A stretch of 9,583 nucleotides of DNA, from NCBI GenBank assembly GCA_027056155.1, contig JALULR010000260.1, positions 9,384-18,966 of the forward strand, given 5' to 3'. The notes beneath the pieces were generated by a model that saw nothing but the letters and a program-made list of their open reading frames with translations, did not search any database and was not told the DNA's origin. How positions within the stretch are numbered: position 1 is the stretch's first letter; each line of letters opens with the position of its first letter. This document shows, piece by piece, positions 1-6,307 of this stretch. A program made the position numbers and the translations under genes. This DNA comes from DHVE2 group archaeon. Its GTDB lineage: Archaea; Thermoplasmatota; Thermoplasmata; Thermoplasmatales; Aciduliprofundaceae.

Positions 1-435
1 GTTTAATACCCCTTCTAAGTCAGTGACTCCTAAATCTTCGCCCAAATCTGCGTTATTTAGAGCAATGCCCGTGGACTTACCCGTGCCGCGATACGCATGA
101 ATATATCCATCTTCCATAACGAGCTTAACTTTATCGCCTTTTTTTATTTTCTCACCGGCTATTGATTCTACTATCTCTTTTCTCTTAAGTATAGTATTGC
201 TTTTTTCTACAAAATCACCAAGCTCTTCAATAGCATTAGTCAAAAACTCTAGACCAGATATGGTAAGCTCGCCATCTTTTAACAAGCCCTCCTCTTCCAT
301 GCGCTTAATATACTCTGAAACACCCTGTACGGTTATATCTATATTTTCGGCAATCTCGCGCAGTTTCTTTCTTCCCTTGAGAACTTCAAGAAGTATTAGC
401 ATCTTTGTTATGCTTCCTTTGTCTCTGAGTATCAT
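1..435 (-). CDS. Winged-helix transcriptional regulator, 5' part (runs off the window edge)
   Basis: The minus-strand frame is open from the start codon to base 1, giving 145 residues with the C-terminus missing. Residues about 8-55 look like a winged helix-turn-helix: a first helix (KMLILLEVLKG), then LREIAENIDITVQGVSEYIK, where the second half is the probable recognition helix, and then KRMEEEGLLK. A middle helical part (60-90) leads into a beta-rich segment (about 98-145, with KKGDKVKLV and GTGKSTGIALNNADLGEDLG) that I do not recognise as a named effector domain. A DNA-binding role is family-based inference; the target is unknown. I chose ATG 435 over the in-frame ATG at 447 because a TATA box centred near 462 puts the transcription start at about 435, as for a leaderless mRNA. 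Neither ATG has an SD. The gene is downstream of methionine aminopeptidase but has its own promoter. Confidence 0.75.
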   Translation of the reverse strand, partial: MILRDKGSITKMLILLEVLKGRKKLREIAENIDITVQGVSEYIKRMEEEGLLKDGELTISGLEFLTNAIEELGDFVEKSNTILKRKEIVESIAGEKIKKGDKVKLVMEDGYIHAYRGTGKSTGIALNNADLGEDLGVTDLEGVLN

Positions 436-458
436 AATAGTGCACATGCTTTTTTAAA

Positions 459-470
459 GTTTATATTTTT
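459..470 (-). promoter_or_regulatory. TATA/BRE promoter of the winged-helix regulator
   Basis: On the minus strand this reads AAAAATATAAAC, an A-rich BRE followed by a good archaeal TATA box. The box centre is about 27 bases from ATG 435, which predicts a leaderless transcript. It lies in the short gap after the methionine aminopeptidase stop codon, so the regulator is probably a separate transcription unit. Confidence 0.55.
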
Positions 471-509
471 CCTTATAGCGTGTGCTCTAGTTTGTTAGTG
501 AATTGAATA

Positions 510-1373
510 TTATGCGGTGGTTACTATAACACCATCATCTGTCATTACGAAAGTGTGCTCTGTCTGCGCAACTATATACTTTTTACGCTCGTGTAAAATT
601 GGAAAATGATATAGCACGCCTCTCTTTGTACCATCTGCTAGCATATTCATGTAATCTGCGTATGATTCACACCATCTTGCCGCAAAGGGCAGTGTTTTAA
701 AGCGCTTGTATAACTCACCATAAACTCCATCAACCTTTGTATTACTTATGAACATGTATATATTTCCACCTTTGCCATTTTTGACCTTCCCGCGGCCGTT
801 CGTTGCGAAGGGCTCTATAGCAAAAGCCATGCCCGGGGTTAATTTTATGCGCGTGCCATCATCATAATTAGGTATGCTTATGTCATGATGCAAATCGTAT
901 CTTGCCAATCCGTGTCCAGTAAGGTTATATATCGGATTGAACCCACGCATTTTTATCTCTTCTTCTATGGCTCTGCTTACAACACGTATCTCCACTCCCG
1001 GATAAAGCGCCTTTGTAGCAGCTTTGAGCGCCTCGCTTGTCGATTCTATCAACTCAGCCCAATGATTGGTGCCAACCTCTACAGTTATTGCAGTATCCGA
1101 AATATAGCCATCTATATGCGCGCCCAAATCTAGCTTAACTACATCTCCATTACGAAAATAGAGATTGTCTCCCTTCACAGGTGAGTAATGTGCAGCCACA
1201 TGATTTGTGGATAAATTCACAGGAAACGCAGGTTTTGCCCCTGAATCAAGTATATATTTTTCAATCTTCTCTGCCACTTCGTAATATGATGCACCTTCCT
1301 TGATTAACTCGGCACCGAGCTCTCTCGCTTCCTTTCCAATCTTGCCCGCCTCTATGTATTTTTTTAGTTCCAT
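510..1373 (-). CDS. map: Methionine aminopeptidase, type II (archaeal)
   Basis: A cytosolic metalloprotease that removes the initiator methionine from nascent proteins. The 287-residue length fits archaeal MetAP2 enzymes (about 295 in Pyrococcus). The pita-bread fold residues are all visible: H62 in NHVAAHYSP, metal ligands D82 (KLDLGAHIDGY) and D93 (ISDTA), H154 in LTGHGLARYDLHH, E187 in AFAIEPFA, and E272 in AQTEHTF. The segment of about 60 residues between H154-E187 and E272 is the insert typical of type II enzymes. The start is supported by an SD, GGAGG at 1381-1385, 7 bases before ATG. That SD lies inside the last codons of the preceding TsaC/Sua5 gene, whose stop is 2 bases upstream, so the two are very likely cotranscribed. 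The gene looks intact and complete. Confidence 0.97.
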   Translation of the reverse strand: MELKKYIEAGKIGKEARELGAELIKEGASYYEVAEKIEKYILDSGAKPAFPVNLSTNHVAAHYSPVKGDNLYFRNGDVVKLDLGAHIDGYISDTAITVEVGTNHWAELIESTSEALKAATKALYPGVEIRVVSRAIEEEIKMRGFNPIYNLTGHGLARYDLHHDISIPNYDDGTRIKLTPGMAFAIEPFATNGRGKVKNGKGGNIYMFISNTKVDGVYGELYKRFKTLPFAARWCESYADYMNMLADGTKRGVLYHFPILHERKKYIVAQTEHTFVMTDDGVIVTTA

Positions 1374-1375
1374 AT

Positions 1376-1945
1376 CTATTCCTCCAGAACTTTTAGGATT
1401 GCCGAAAAGGGTATTGCACCCTCTCTTATTAACTTAATCTCACTCAAAAGAGATATTACCGTGGAGGGCTTGCCTAGCAATTCTCTGCAGTCAATTCTGT
1501 ATGGCACATCTAACTTGCATGTGTCTTTGATAGTACGAGGATTGCTCTCTCCAGATTTGTTTGCGCTAGTTAGCGTTATGGGCCCTATGCGCTTGCTAAG
1601 CTCTCTAGGTATGGGGTGCTTTGGAATTCGCACTCCAACGGTAGGCCCTGTAATCTCCGGTATTTTGCTCTCTAAAACGAGGGTTAGTGCTCCCGGCATG
1701 AATTTCTCAATCAAGCTCTCTGCGCGCTCATCTAGCACCGCAATACTATCAATCATACGCTTATCGTATACACCAACTGAAATTTTCTTGGAATATTCTC
1801 GACCTTTCAAAGTGTATATTCTCTTTAAATCTCCGTAGATACTCATAGAAAGCCCATAGAGTGTGTCTGTGGGAATTATAACAGGATTCTCCCGAGCGTA
1901 ATCTTCAATTATATCGATTGTCCACAGCTCGCAGGGAAGTATCAT
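1376..1945 (-). CDS. Threonylcarbamoyl-AMP synthase (TsaC/Sua5/YrdC domain)
   Basis: Makes threonylcarbamoyl-AMP from threonine, bicarbonate and ATP. This is the donor used by the Kae1/KEOPS complex to form t6A37 in ANN-decoding tRNAs. In the 189-residue protein the YrdC signatures are PTDTLYGL (25-32), KGR (47-49), MPGALTLVL (84-92), VGVRIPKHP (103-111), TLTSANKSGE (124-133), STVISL (161-166) and IREGA (174-178). The KxR and SxN residues needed for the reaction are present. It is the short, YrdC-only form without the C-terminal Sua5 domain found in many archaeal orthologues. The frame can be extended upstream to a TTG at 1963, but I chose ATG 1945 because the TATA box behind the PP2C stop is about 26 bases away, as in leaderless genes. 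It is followed after 2 bases by methionine aminopeptidase. Confidence 0.93.
   Translation of the reverse strand: MILPCELWTIDIIEDYARENPVIIPTDTLYGLSMSIYGDLKRIYTLKGREYSKKISVGVYDKRMIDSIAVLDERAESLIEKFMPGALTLVLESKIPEITGPTVGVRIPKHPIPRELSKRIGPITLTSANKSGESNPRTIKDTCKLDVPYRIDCRELLGKPSTVISLLSEIKLIREGAIPFSAILKVLEE
1381..1385 (-). promoter_or_regulatory. Ribosome binding site of methionine aminopeptidase
   Basis: GGAGG on the minus strand with a 7-base spacer to ATG 1373, embedded in the end of the upstream reading frame. It fixes the start and shows that internal operon genes here use SD-led initiation, unlike several leaderless first genes in this window. Confidence 0.75.
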
Positions 1946-1966
1946 ACGGGCAGAATTGTGCAATAG

Positions 1967-1980
1967 CTTATATTATTTTC
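1967..1980 (-). promoter_or_regulatory. Internal TATA/BRE promoter before the TsaC/Sua5-map pair
   Basis: On the minus strand GAAAATAATATAAG follows immediately behind the PP2C stop codon (1979-1981). The TATA centre is about 26 bases from ATG 1945, which would give a leaderless mRNA. The two translation genes can therefore be expressed without the upstream signalling genes, although read-through from them is possible. Confidence 0.55.
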
Positions 1981-2707
1981 ATATCCTAGCGATGACCACT
2001 GTTATGTTATCTTTGCCGCCATGCTCATTAGCTGCATCTATTATACCATGTACCATATCTGTAACGCGCTCGTGTTTGCTTAGTATCTCCGCAATTTCCT
2101 CATCTGTGAGCATGTCGTGGACGCCATCACTACATAGCATCAAAACATCGCCGGGGTCAAATTGAATTCGCTTTGTATCAGGATTTACATTATCTTTAGT
2201 ACCGATTGCCATGGTTATCACATGGCGGTCTGGGTGCGTTTTTGCCTCTTCTTTAGTTATAAGTCCCTTGTCGAGAAGCTCTTGAATCACAGAGTGGTCC
2301 TTGGTAATCCTATATATTTTGTTTTTTCTAAACAAATATGCTCGACTATCACCCACATTAAAAATATAACCTTGGTTTCCCTCAATGATTGCCGCTACGA
2401 GGGTGGTACCCATCTTTTTTTGCATGTCTTCTGATTTCTCATGTATCTTTTTGTTTAAAAACCCAATTATCTTCTGCACACCGGAAACATCGCCAGCTAA
2501 GTATGTAAGCGGTGCTGCAGTTAGGCGCTCAACGGTCATTCCACTAGCCACCTCTCCCGCTGCATGACCGCCCATTCCATCTGCTACTGCGAGAACATAA
2601 AATACACGCCGCTTTCCATCTTCGAATATATCAACACGATTAACAAGATACGCGTCTTCATTATTTCTTCTTCGCTTTCCTATGTCGCTTGCACCATATA
2701 CCATCAT
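1979..2707 (-). CDS. PP2C-type Ser/Thr protein phosphatase (Stp1/PrpC-like)
   Basis: A metal-dependent (Mn2+/Mg2+) protein phosphatase that would remove phosphate from Ser/Thr, presumably reversing the neighbouring kinase. At 242 residues it is a stand-alone bacterial-size catalytic domain with no signal peptide or membrane segment. PP2C motifs occur in order: SDIGKRRRNNED (7-18), ADGMGGH (42-48; D43 and G44 bind metal), GTTLVAA (100-106), FNVGDSRAYLF (116-126), TKDHS (135-139), LCSDGVHDML (191-200; D194) and GGKDNITVV (230-238; D233). All metal ligands are kept, so it should be active. The start ATG 2707 overlaps the kinase stop (ATGA) and has an SD, GAGGTG, 6 bases upstream. A second ATG follows immediately. 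PP2C enzymes are uncommon in archaea, and the sequence looks bacterial-like, so old transfer is possible. Confidence 0.95.
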   Translation of the reverse strand: MMVYGASDIGKRRRNNEDAYLVNRVDIFEDGKRRVFYVLAVADGMGGHAAGEVASGMTVERLTAAPLTYLAGDVSGVQKIIGFLNKKIHEKSEDMQKKMGTTLVAAIIEGNQGYIFNVGDSRAYLFRKNKIYRITKDHSVIQELLDKGLITKEEAKTHPDRHVITMAIGTKDNVNPDTKRIQFDPGDVLMLCSDGVHDMLTDEEIAEILSKHERVTDMVHGIIDAANEHGGKDNITVVIARI

Positions 2708-4107
2708 AGTTCACACCTCATAATTTTAGTAAGAATCTCCTCATCACTAAGAGTGGGGTCATCAATACGCATGTCCCCATCAAAAAGAACTTTGGGAACT
2801 AAGCGAATGTGAACGCGCCTATTGTTGAGATAAACAAGATGGTCCACAACCTCTTGTGGTTGCTCATCCTTTATCAATACTTTGTGAGCAATAATGTTTA
2901 TCCTTTCGCCACCTTGCTTTATTTTAACTTTGCGCCCGCGCTCTTTAAGATTATATATGAATGAAAAATATCTTTTTGCAACTTCGATATTCTCTCCTAC
3001 AAAATCAGCATAAACCACATCGCGAGCACCATAATCTAACCTACCCACGTCCTCTCTTTTATAATAAATTTGTGTCCCGTGATATACTTCAGCATGGCTA
3101 ACTGGCTTTACCTTGTGTTTGCGCCCATTCTTTACAAATATACCATCTTTGTATGCAGTAATACTCTTATCTCGTATTTCAGCAATTTTCCTCTTCTCTC
3201 TGCTTTGCTCACCAATATGCGCAAATCTGCCCTTATTCTTTTTTTGCTCGTTTATATCCGCAACAAAGTTAAGATTGTGGTCATAATATATTGTCAGTGA
3301 TTTCTTAAAGCGAATCTGGTAAATCCCACGATGTAACACATTTTCACTTTTGAGCCATCTTCTAACATCTAAGTACATATCCATTGCACTTTTGTATCTT
3401 TTCTCTTTTTTGGGATTCATAGCCTTTAGTATTATCTTACGTACCTCATGAGGCACCGTATTTGGAAACGGCCTTATTTTACCCTCCAATACCTCGCTTT
3501 TGCGGGTAAAAGGCACCTGTTTTACTAAAATTTTATAAAATGTAGTGCCTACTTCATATACATCGCTTCTTGGGTCCGGCACGCCGTATTTATCAGGATC
3601 CCACATCTCTGGTGGCGCATATGATGGAGTCCCGATAAATGTGTAAACATCATCTTTTAATTTGCGAAATATTCTCGCAGCCAAGCCCCAGTCTAAAATC
3701 ATCATATCTCCGTCATTATCTATCAATATGTTGCTGGGTTTAATATCTAAATGCAAATATCCATGCTGGTGCACGGCGTCAAGAATTCTTAATAGCTCGA
3801 GCATTCGCCGCATTATCTCACGCGTACTTGCATTTTTTAATTTCTTTTCTAAGCTCACCCCTGTTATGTACTCCACTGCAAACCACGGCTCATCTTCATC
3901 AATAGCCAAAACTTTTGCCACACCGGCAATATTCAAATCGCTTATCTCTTGCCAATACTTCGCCTCTTTTACAAAGCGAAGAAGAGAGAGCATATCTGCC
4001 TCTACCGGTTTCTTTAGGGCGATATGCTTTCCGTCAAGGTGCCCCTCCCACACCTCGCTCATCTTTGTGGTGGCTATTTTTCTAATTAACTCAACCATGG
4101 AAATCAC
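2704..4107 (-). CDS. Hanks-type Ser/Thr protein kinase with unrecognised C-terminal domain
   Basis: A soluble 467-residue protein. Residues about 5-255 form a Hanks kinase domain: K32 (HIALKK), alpha-C E48, catalytic loop HLDIKPSN (119-126; D121, N126), DWG (139-141) in place of DFG, GTPSYAPPE (159-167) and SDVYEVG (181-187). The P-loop, IATTKMSEV (11-19), has none of the usual glycines, and the loop is HLD rather than HRD. The other catalytic residues are intact, so activity is likely. Residues about 256-467 form a beta-rich and helical region I do not recognise. There is no transmembrane segment, unlike PknB-type kinases. The start is GTG 4107, overlapping the FHA stop as GTGA; ATG 4098, five bases past that stop, is a realistic alternative and neither has an SD. 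It lies between the FHA scaffold and PP2C, which are its likely partner and antagonist. Confidence 0.93.
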   Translation of the reverse strand: MISMVELIRKIATTKMSEVWEGHLDGKHIALKKPVEADMLSLLRFVKEAKYWQEISDLNIAGVAKVLAIDEDEPWFAVEYITGVSLEKKLKNASTREIMRRMLELLRILDAVHQHGYLHLDIKPSNILIDNDGDMMILDWGLAARIFRKLKDDVYTFIGTPSYAPPEMWDPDKYGVPDPRSDVYEVGTTFYKILVKQVPFTRKSEVLEGKIRPFPNTVPHEVRKIILKAMNPKKEKRYKSAMDMYLDVRRWLKSENVLHRGIYQIRFKKSLTIYYDHNLNFVADINEQKKNKGRFAHIGEQSREKRKIAEIRDKSITAYKDGIFVKNGRKHKVKPVSHAEVYHGTQIYYKREDVGRLDYGARDVVYADFVGENIEVAKRYFSFIYNLKERGRKVKIKQGGERINIIAHKVLIKDEQPQEVVDHLVYLNNRRVHIRLVPKVLFDGDMRIDDPTLSDEEILTKIMRCEL

Positions 4108-5867
4108 TGCATACGCACAGTGATAAGATACTTGCCTATAAGAATCTCATCGTTGTCTTTGAGCTCAACATACTCACTCTCTTTGCCCTTTTTCCAGCCG
4201 GGGAGATAATCTCCACCAACTATTGTGCCCCGCTCACTGCCCAAATCTTTGATGAACCACTTTCCAGACTCATGGTGAAGCTCTAAATGCTTCTCTGAAA
4301 TCTCATCTTCCAAGTCAATTATACCCAAGGGAATAGTTACCTTTCCATCGCGGGTCTTTAAAAACACCACGTTATTGTCTGGGCGCTTCCCTATATACAC
4401 ATCATCGCTTATCTCTATCTCATGAGGCCTGAGATTACCATCAACCCACTTTAGCATGCACGGTGGCGCTGGCTCTTCCTCTACTTTTACGCTGCTAGGC
4501 TCTTCAATGAGCATCCCTGATTCGTCCTCTTCTATGGCTACTTCTTCCATATGTGCTTCACGCTTCTTGGGCACTTCGGGGACCTCGTACTGCGGGTTTC
4601 TTGTGCGGGTACGCTTTCTGCTAGCTGCTGCCCCAGTAGCCGCCACTGCCGGCGCTACTCTTTCCACATGCTTTGGTGCAGGTTCATATTCATATTTTTC
4701 CTCATTCATCTCAACAGGCTCACTTTGCTCCTGCTCTTTGAATTCTTCTTTAAGATACACATTTACCTGCAAGGTTATAGTATTTGCAAGGGTAATTATA
4801 TCACCATCTCTAAGTAGAACTTCATCACTTGGGTATCTATTGCCCCCAGAGGGCTTCTTCCAACCAGATAGCATGGTGCCATTTAACGCAGTTCCATTTG
4901 TGCTGCCCAAATCCTTAATATACCACTGTCCATCTTTTGTGGTAATTTCTACATGCTTTCTGGATATTTTTTTCTTGTAATCAAAAACCATCATTGGCGT
5001 GTATTTCTTCTTACCCATTTTATTCACTATGGTGAGCACATCTCCACGACCACGACCAATTATTATGTCTTTATCAATCTCAACTTCATGCTCTTTTTTG
5101 TTGCTATCTATCCACCAGAGCCGGAGGCCGTATACACCGCGAGGCATACCTGTAGCCCTGCTCTTAGAAGTTGTTCGCCTTGGTACCATTATTTCCTCAT
5201 CTTCCCTCGGGCGCGAAGCTCGTGATGATGCAACACCTGCACCTACGCCAGCGCCTACTGCGGCGGCAGCCGCTTTTCTCGATTTTTTCTCCTCTTCAGG
5301 CACATAGGGCTTCACTTCCTCCGGAGATATGTCCTCCGGTGCTATATCCTCAAGCTCTACCTCTTCAGGCTCAGGTGCTGCTCCACCGCCCTCCAATTTT
5401 TCGGCAAAAATATACAATTGCGCCTGCTCTGGATTGTATTTCTCACTATCGACATCTGTGAAAACGGCGTTTACTTTGAAATTCAAACTTTTAAGCTTAT
5501 CTTTTATCTCAGAGGGAGTATAGGCGCGGAACTTGTTTTCTTTTTTATCATTGCCTTTAATTACCGTTTCTTTTAATATGCCAGAAGCGGGAGAAAATGA
5601 CCATTCTATCAGCTCAAACCCCTTGCCACTTGGGCGCCAGTCCTTTCCATACGGGTGCAGCACGTAATAGTCTCTGTTTGGCAAAACTATCATAACTTTC
5701 ATACCTGGGTCCAATATACTAATCTTCATATCATCAAACTCATTTACGAAGAGAGCCGCATTTGCCTGCCCTTTTGCTATCTTTATACCGCTCACCTCTC
5801 CGTTGCCCTCAAAAAGGAGTTCTTCATCGCCAAGGTACTTTTTTACAACAGCTTCTATATCATCCAT
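4104..5867 (-). CDS. Tandem FHA-domain protein, probable phospho-Thr scaffold
   Basis: A 587-residue soluble protein; FHA domains bind phosphothreonine peptides. The layout is an unrecognised N-terminal domain (1-158), an acidic Pro/Glu linker (162-195), an Ala/Gly stretch (199-215), a basic Ser/Thr patch (RRTTSKSRAT, 230-239), FHA1 (about 246-370), a second linker with an Ala-rich and basic patch (RKRTRTRN, 417-424) plus acidic part, and FHA2 (about 470-587). FHA1 keeps the ligand residues: R272 in IGRGRG, S302/H305 in ISRKH, N324 in STNGT. FHA2 keeps S524/H527 but has IGKR and SERGT, losing the Asn. I chose ATG 5867 because it has an SD, GAGGTG, 6 bases upstream; a longer frame from 5909 would run through promoter-like DNA. 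It is first in the triad, and its stop overlaps the kinase start. Substrate and partner roles are inferred from context. Confidence 0.9.
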   Translation of the reverse strand: MDDIEAVVKKYLGDEELLFEGNGEVSGIKIAKGQANAALFVNEFDDMKISILDPGMKVMIVLPNRDYYVLHPYGKDWRPSGKGFELIEWSFSPASGILKETVIKGNDKKENKFRAYTPSEIKDKLKSLNFKVNAVFTDVDSEKYNPEQAQLYIFAEKLEGGGAAPEPEEVELEDIAPEDISPEEVKPYVPEEEKKSRKAAAAAVGAGVGAGVASSRASRPREDEEIMVPRRTTSKSRATGMPRGVYGLRLWWIDSNKKEHEVEIDKDIIIGRGRGDVLTIVNKMGKKKYTPMMVFDYKKKISRKHVEITTKDGQWYIKDLGSTNGTALNGTMLSGWKKPSGGNRYPSDEVLLRDGDIITLANTITLQVNVYLKEEFKEQEQSEPVEMNEEKYEYEPAPKHVERVAPAVAATGAAASRKRTRTRNPQYEVPEVPKKREAHMEEVAIEEDESGMLIEEPSSVKVEEEPAPPCMLKWVDGNLRPHEIEISDDVYIGKRPDNNVVFLKTRDGKVTIPLGIIDLEDEISEKHLELHHESGKWFIKDLGSERGTIVGGDYLPGWKKGKESEYVELKDNDEILIGKYLITVRMQ

Positions 5868-5873
5868 GATTAA

Positions 5874-5879
5874 CACCTC
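5874..5879 (-). promoter_or_regulatory. Ribosome binding site that decides the FHA gene start
   Basis: GAGGTG on the minus strand, 6 bases before ATG 5867. The same motif and spacing occur before the PP2C start, which supports both start choices. Confidence 0.7.
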
Positions 5880-5905
5880 TTTTATATAGAGGGTGATTGA
5901 GAAAA

Positions 5906-5918
5906 CCATATAAAAGAA
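5906..5918 (-). promoter_or_regulatory. TATA promoter of the FHA-kinase-PP2C operon
   Basis: On the minus strand the sequence reads TTCTTTTATATGG. A start about 26 bases downstream (near 5885) gives a leader of roughly 18 bases that contains the GAGGTG site. A second TATA-like run (TATATAAA at 5881-5888) lies too close to the ATG for normal spacing. Read on the plus strand, the same element is CATATAAAAG, so it could also fire toward the G+C-rich patch at 5941-6000. Confidence 0.45.
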
Positions 5919-5946
5919 TTGCGATGGCTATAATCTTGTTCTCCCC

Positions 5947-5964
5947 GCAGCTGCTGTCAGCTGC
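5947..5964. repeat. Perfect inverted repeat, 7-bp arms, 4-base loop
   Basis: GCAGCTG (5947-5953), loop CTGT, CAGCTGC (5958-5964). It could be an RNA hairpin or a dimeric operator. It is part of a G+C-rich patch between the tRNA and the FHA operon. There is no T-run directly after it on either strand, so it is not a normal terminator. Confidence 0.6.
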
Positions 5965-6011
5965 TCCAACAGTACGGCATTCTCGCTATCGCTCGATGCC
6001 TCATACTCTAT

Positions 6012-6016
6012 AAAAA
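6012..6016 (-). terminator. T5 terminator of tRNA-Glu
   Basis: Five T residues on the minus strand, starting 4 bases after the tRNA 3' end at 6021. This is the usual oligo-T signal for archaeal RNA polymerase. Confidence 0.5.
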
Positions 6017-6020
6017 TTAA

Positions 6021-6095
6021 TGCTCCGGCCGGGATTTGAACCCGGGTCGTCGGCTCGAAAGGCCGATATCCTTGGCCGGACTAGACTACCGGAGC
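6021..6095 (-). tRNA. tRNA-Glu, anticodon UUC
   Basis: The minus strand folds into a full cloverleaf. Acceptor GCTCCGG (6089-6095) pairs with CCGGAGC (6022-6028). The D-arm is GTC/GAT with a long loop. The anticodon stem TCGGC/GCCGA encloses loop CTTTCGA, giving anticodon TTC at 6057-6059. A 4-base variable loop precedes T-stem CCGGG/CCCGG with loop TTCAAAT. The discriminator is A (6021). No CCA is encoded and no intron is present. It decodes GAA/GAG and may be a substrate for wobble-U modification by the Elp3 encoded further right. Confidence 0.96.
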
Positions 6096-6118
6096 CCTAG
6101 CTACGAGAAAAGCCCGTT

Positions 6119-6130
6119 GAATATAAAATT
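6119..6130 (-). promoter_or_regulatory. TATA promoter of tRNA-Glu
   Basis: On the minus strand this region reads AAAATTTTATATTC. The box centre lies about 29 bases from the mature tRNA 5' end, which gives a short 5' leader for RNase P removal. On the plus strand the same bases read GAATATAAAATT, also a good TATA box, so divergent firing is possible. Confidence 0.5.
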
Positions 6131-6307
6131 TTCTTTTACCCATTGTGCTGTGAGATGTGAAAACAAAAAGTGAAATCTGTGATGAGTTTTGCTTCAGTAA
6201 GATGGATGCAGATATATTCAACTTACCTATAGATACAAGAGGGCTTGTTTGTGGTTGCTATTTCTCATATTTCTCGCCCATTTTTTCAATTTATTACACT
6301 TCTCATT

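Noticed and set aside
1946..1963. A TTG start for the TsaC/Sua5 gene six codons upstream.
   Set aside because: A TATA box centred near 1970 places transcription start at about 1945, so the TTG would not be in the mRNA from that promoter. The family does not need the extra residues.
2704..4107. Reading the kinase as Bud32/PRPK, given the nearby t6A gene.
   Set aside because: The domain is a full-length Hanks kinase with GTPSYAPPE and SDVYEVG motifs plus a long C-terminal region. Bud32 is a small (about 200 residue) divergent kinase, usually fused to Kae1 in archaea, and lacks these motifs.
4456..4980. Long plus-strand open frame (174 codons) antisense to the FHA gene.
   Set aside because: The product is Ser/Phe/Cys-rich, low-complexity and domain-free, as expected of the shadow of an Ala/Glu-rich gene. 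There is no promoter or ribosome site of note.
5868..5909. A 14-residue N-terminal extension of the FHA protein.
   Set aside because: The stretch covers a TATA-like run and the GAGGTG ribosome site, and it encodes residues unlike the start of the domain. ATG 5867 with 6-base spacing is clearly better.
5947..5964. The GCAGCTG inverted repeat as an intrinsic terminator.
   Set aside because: No oligo-T tract follows it on either strand, and archaeal termination does not depend on such hairpins.
6179..6185. GTGATGA matches the C box of a C/D guide RNA.
   Set aside because: No CTGA D or D' box follows on the same strand at usable distance, and no terminal stem is seen, so the heptamer is likely chance.
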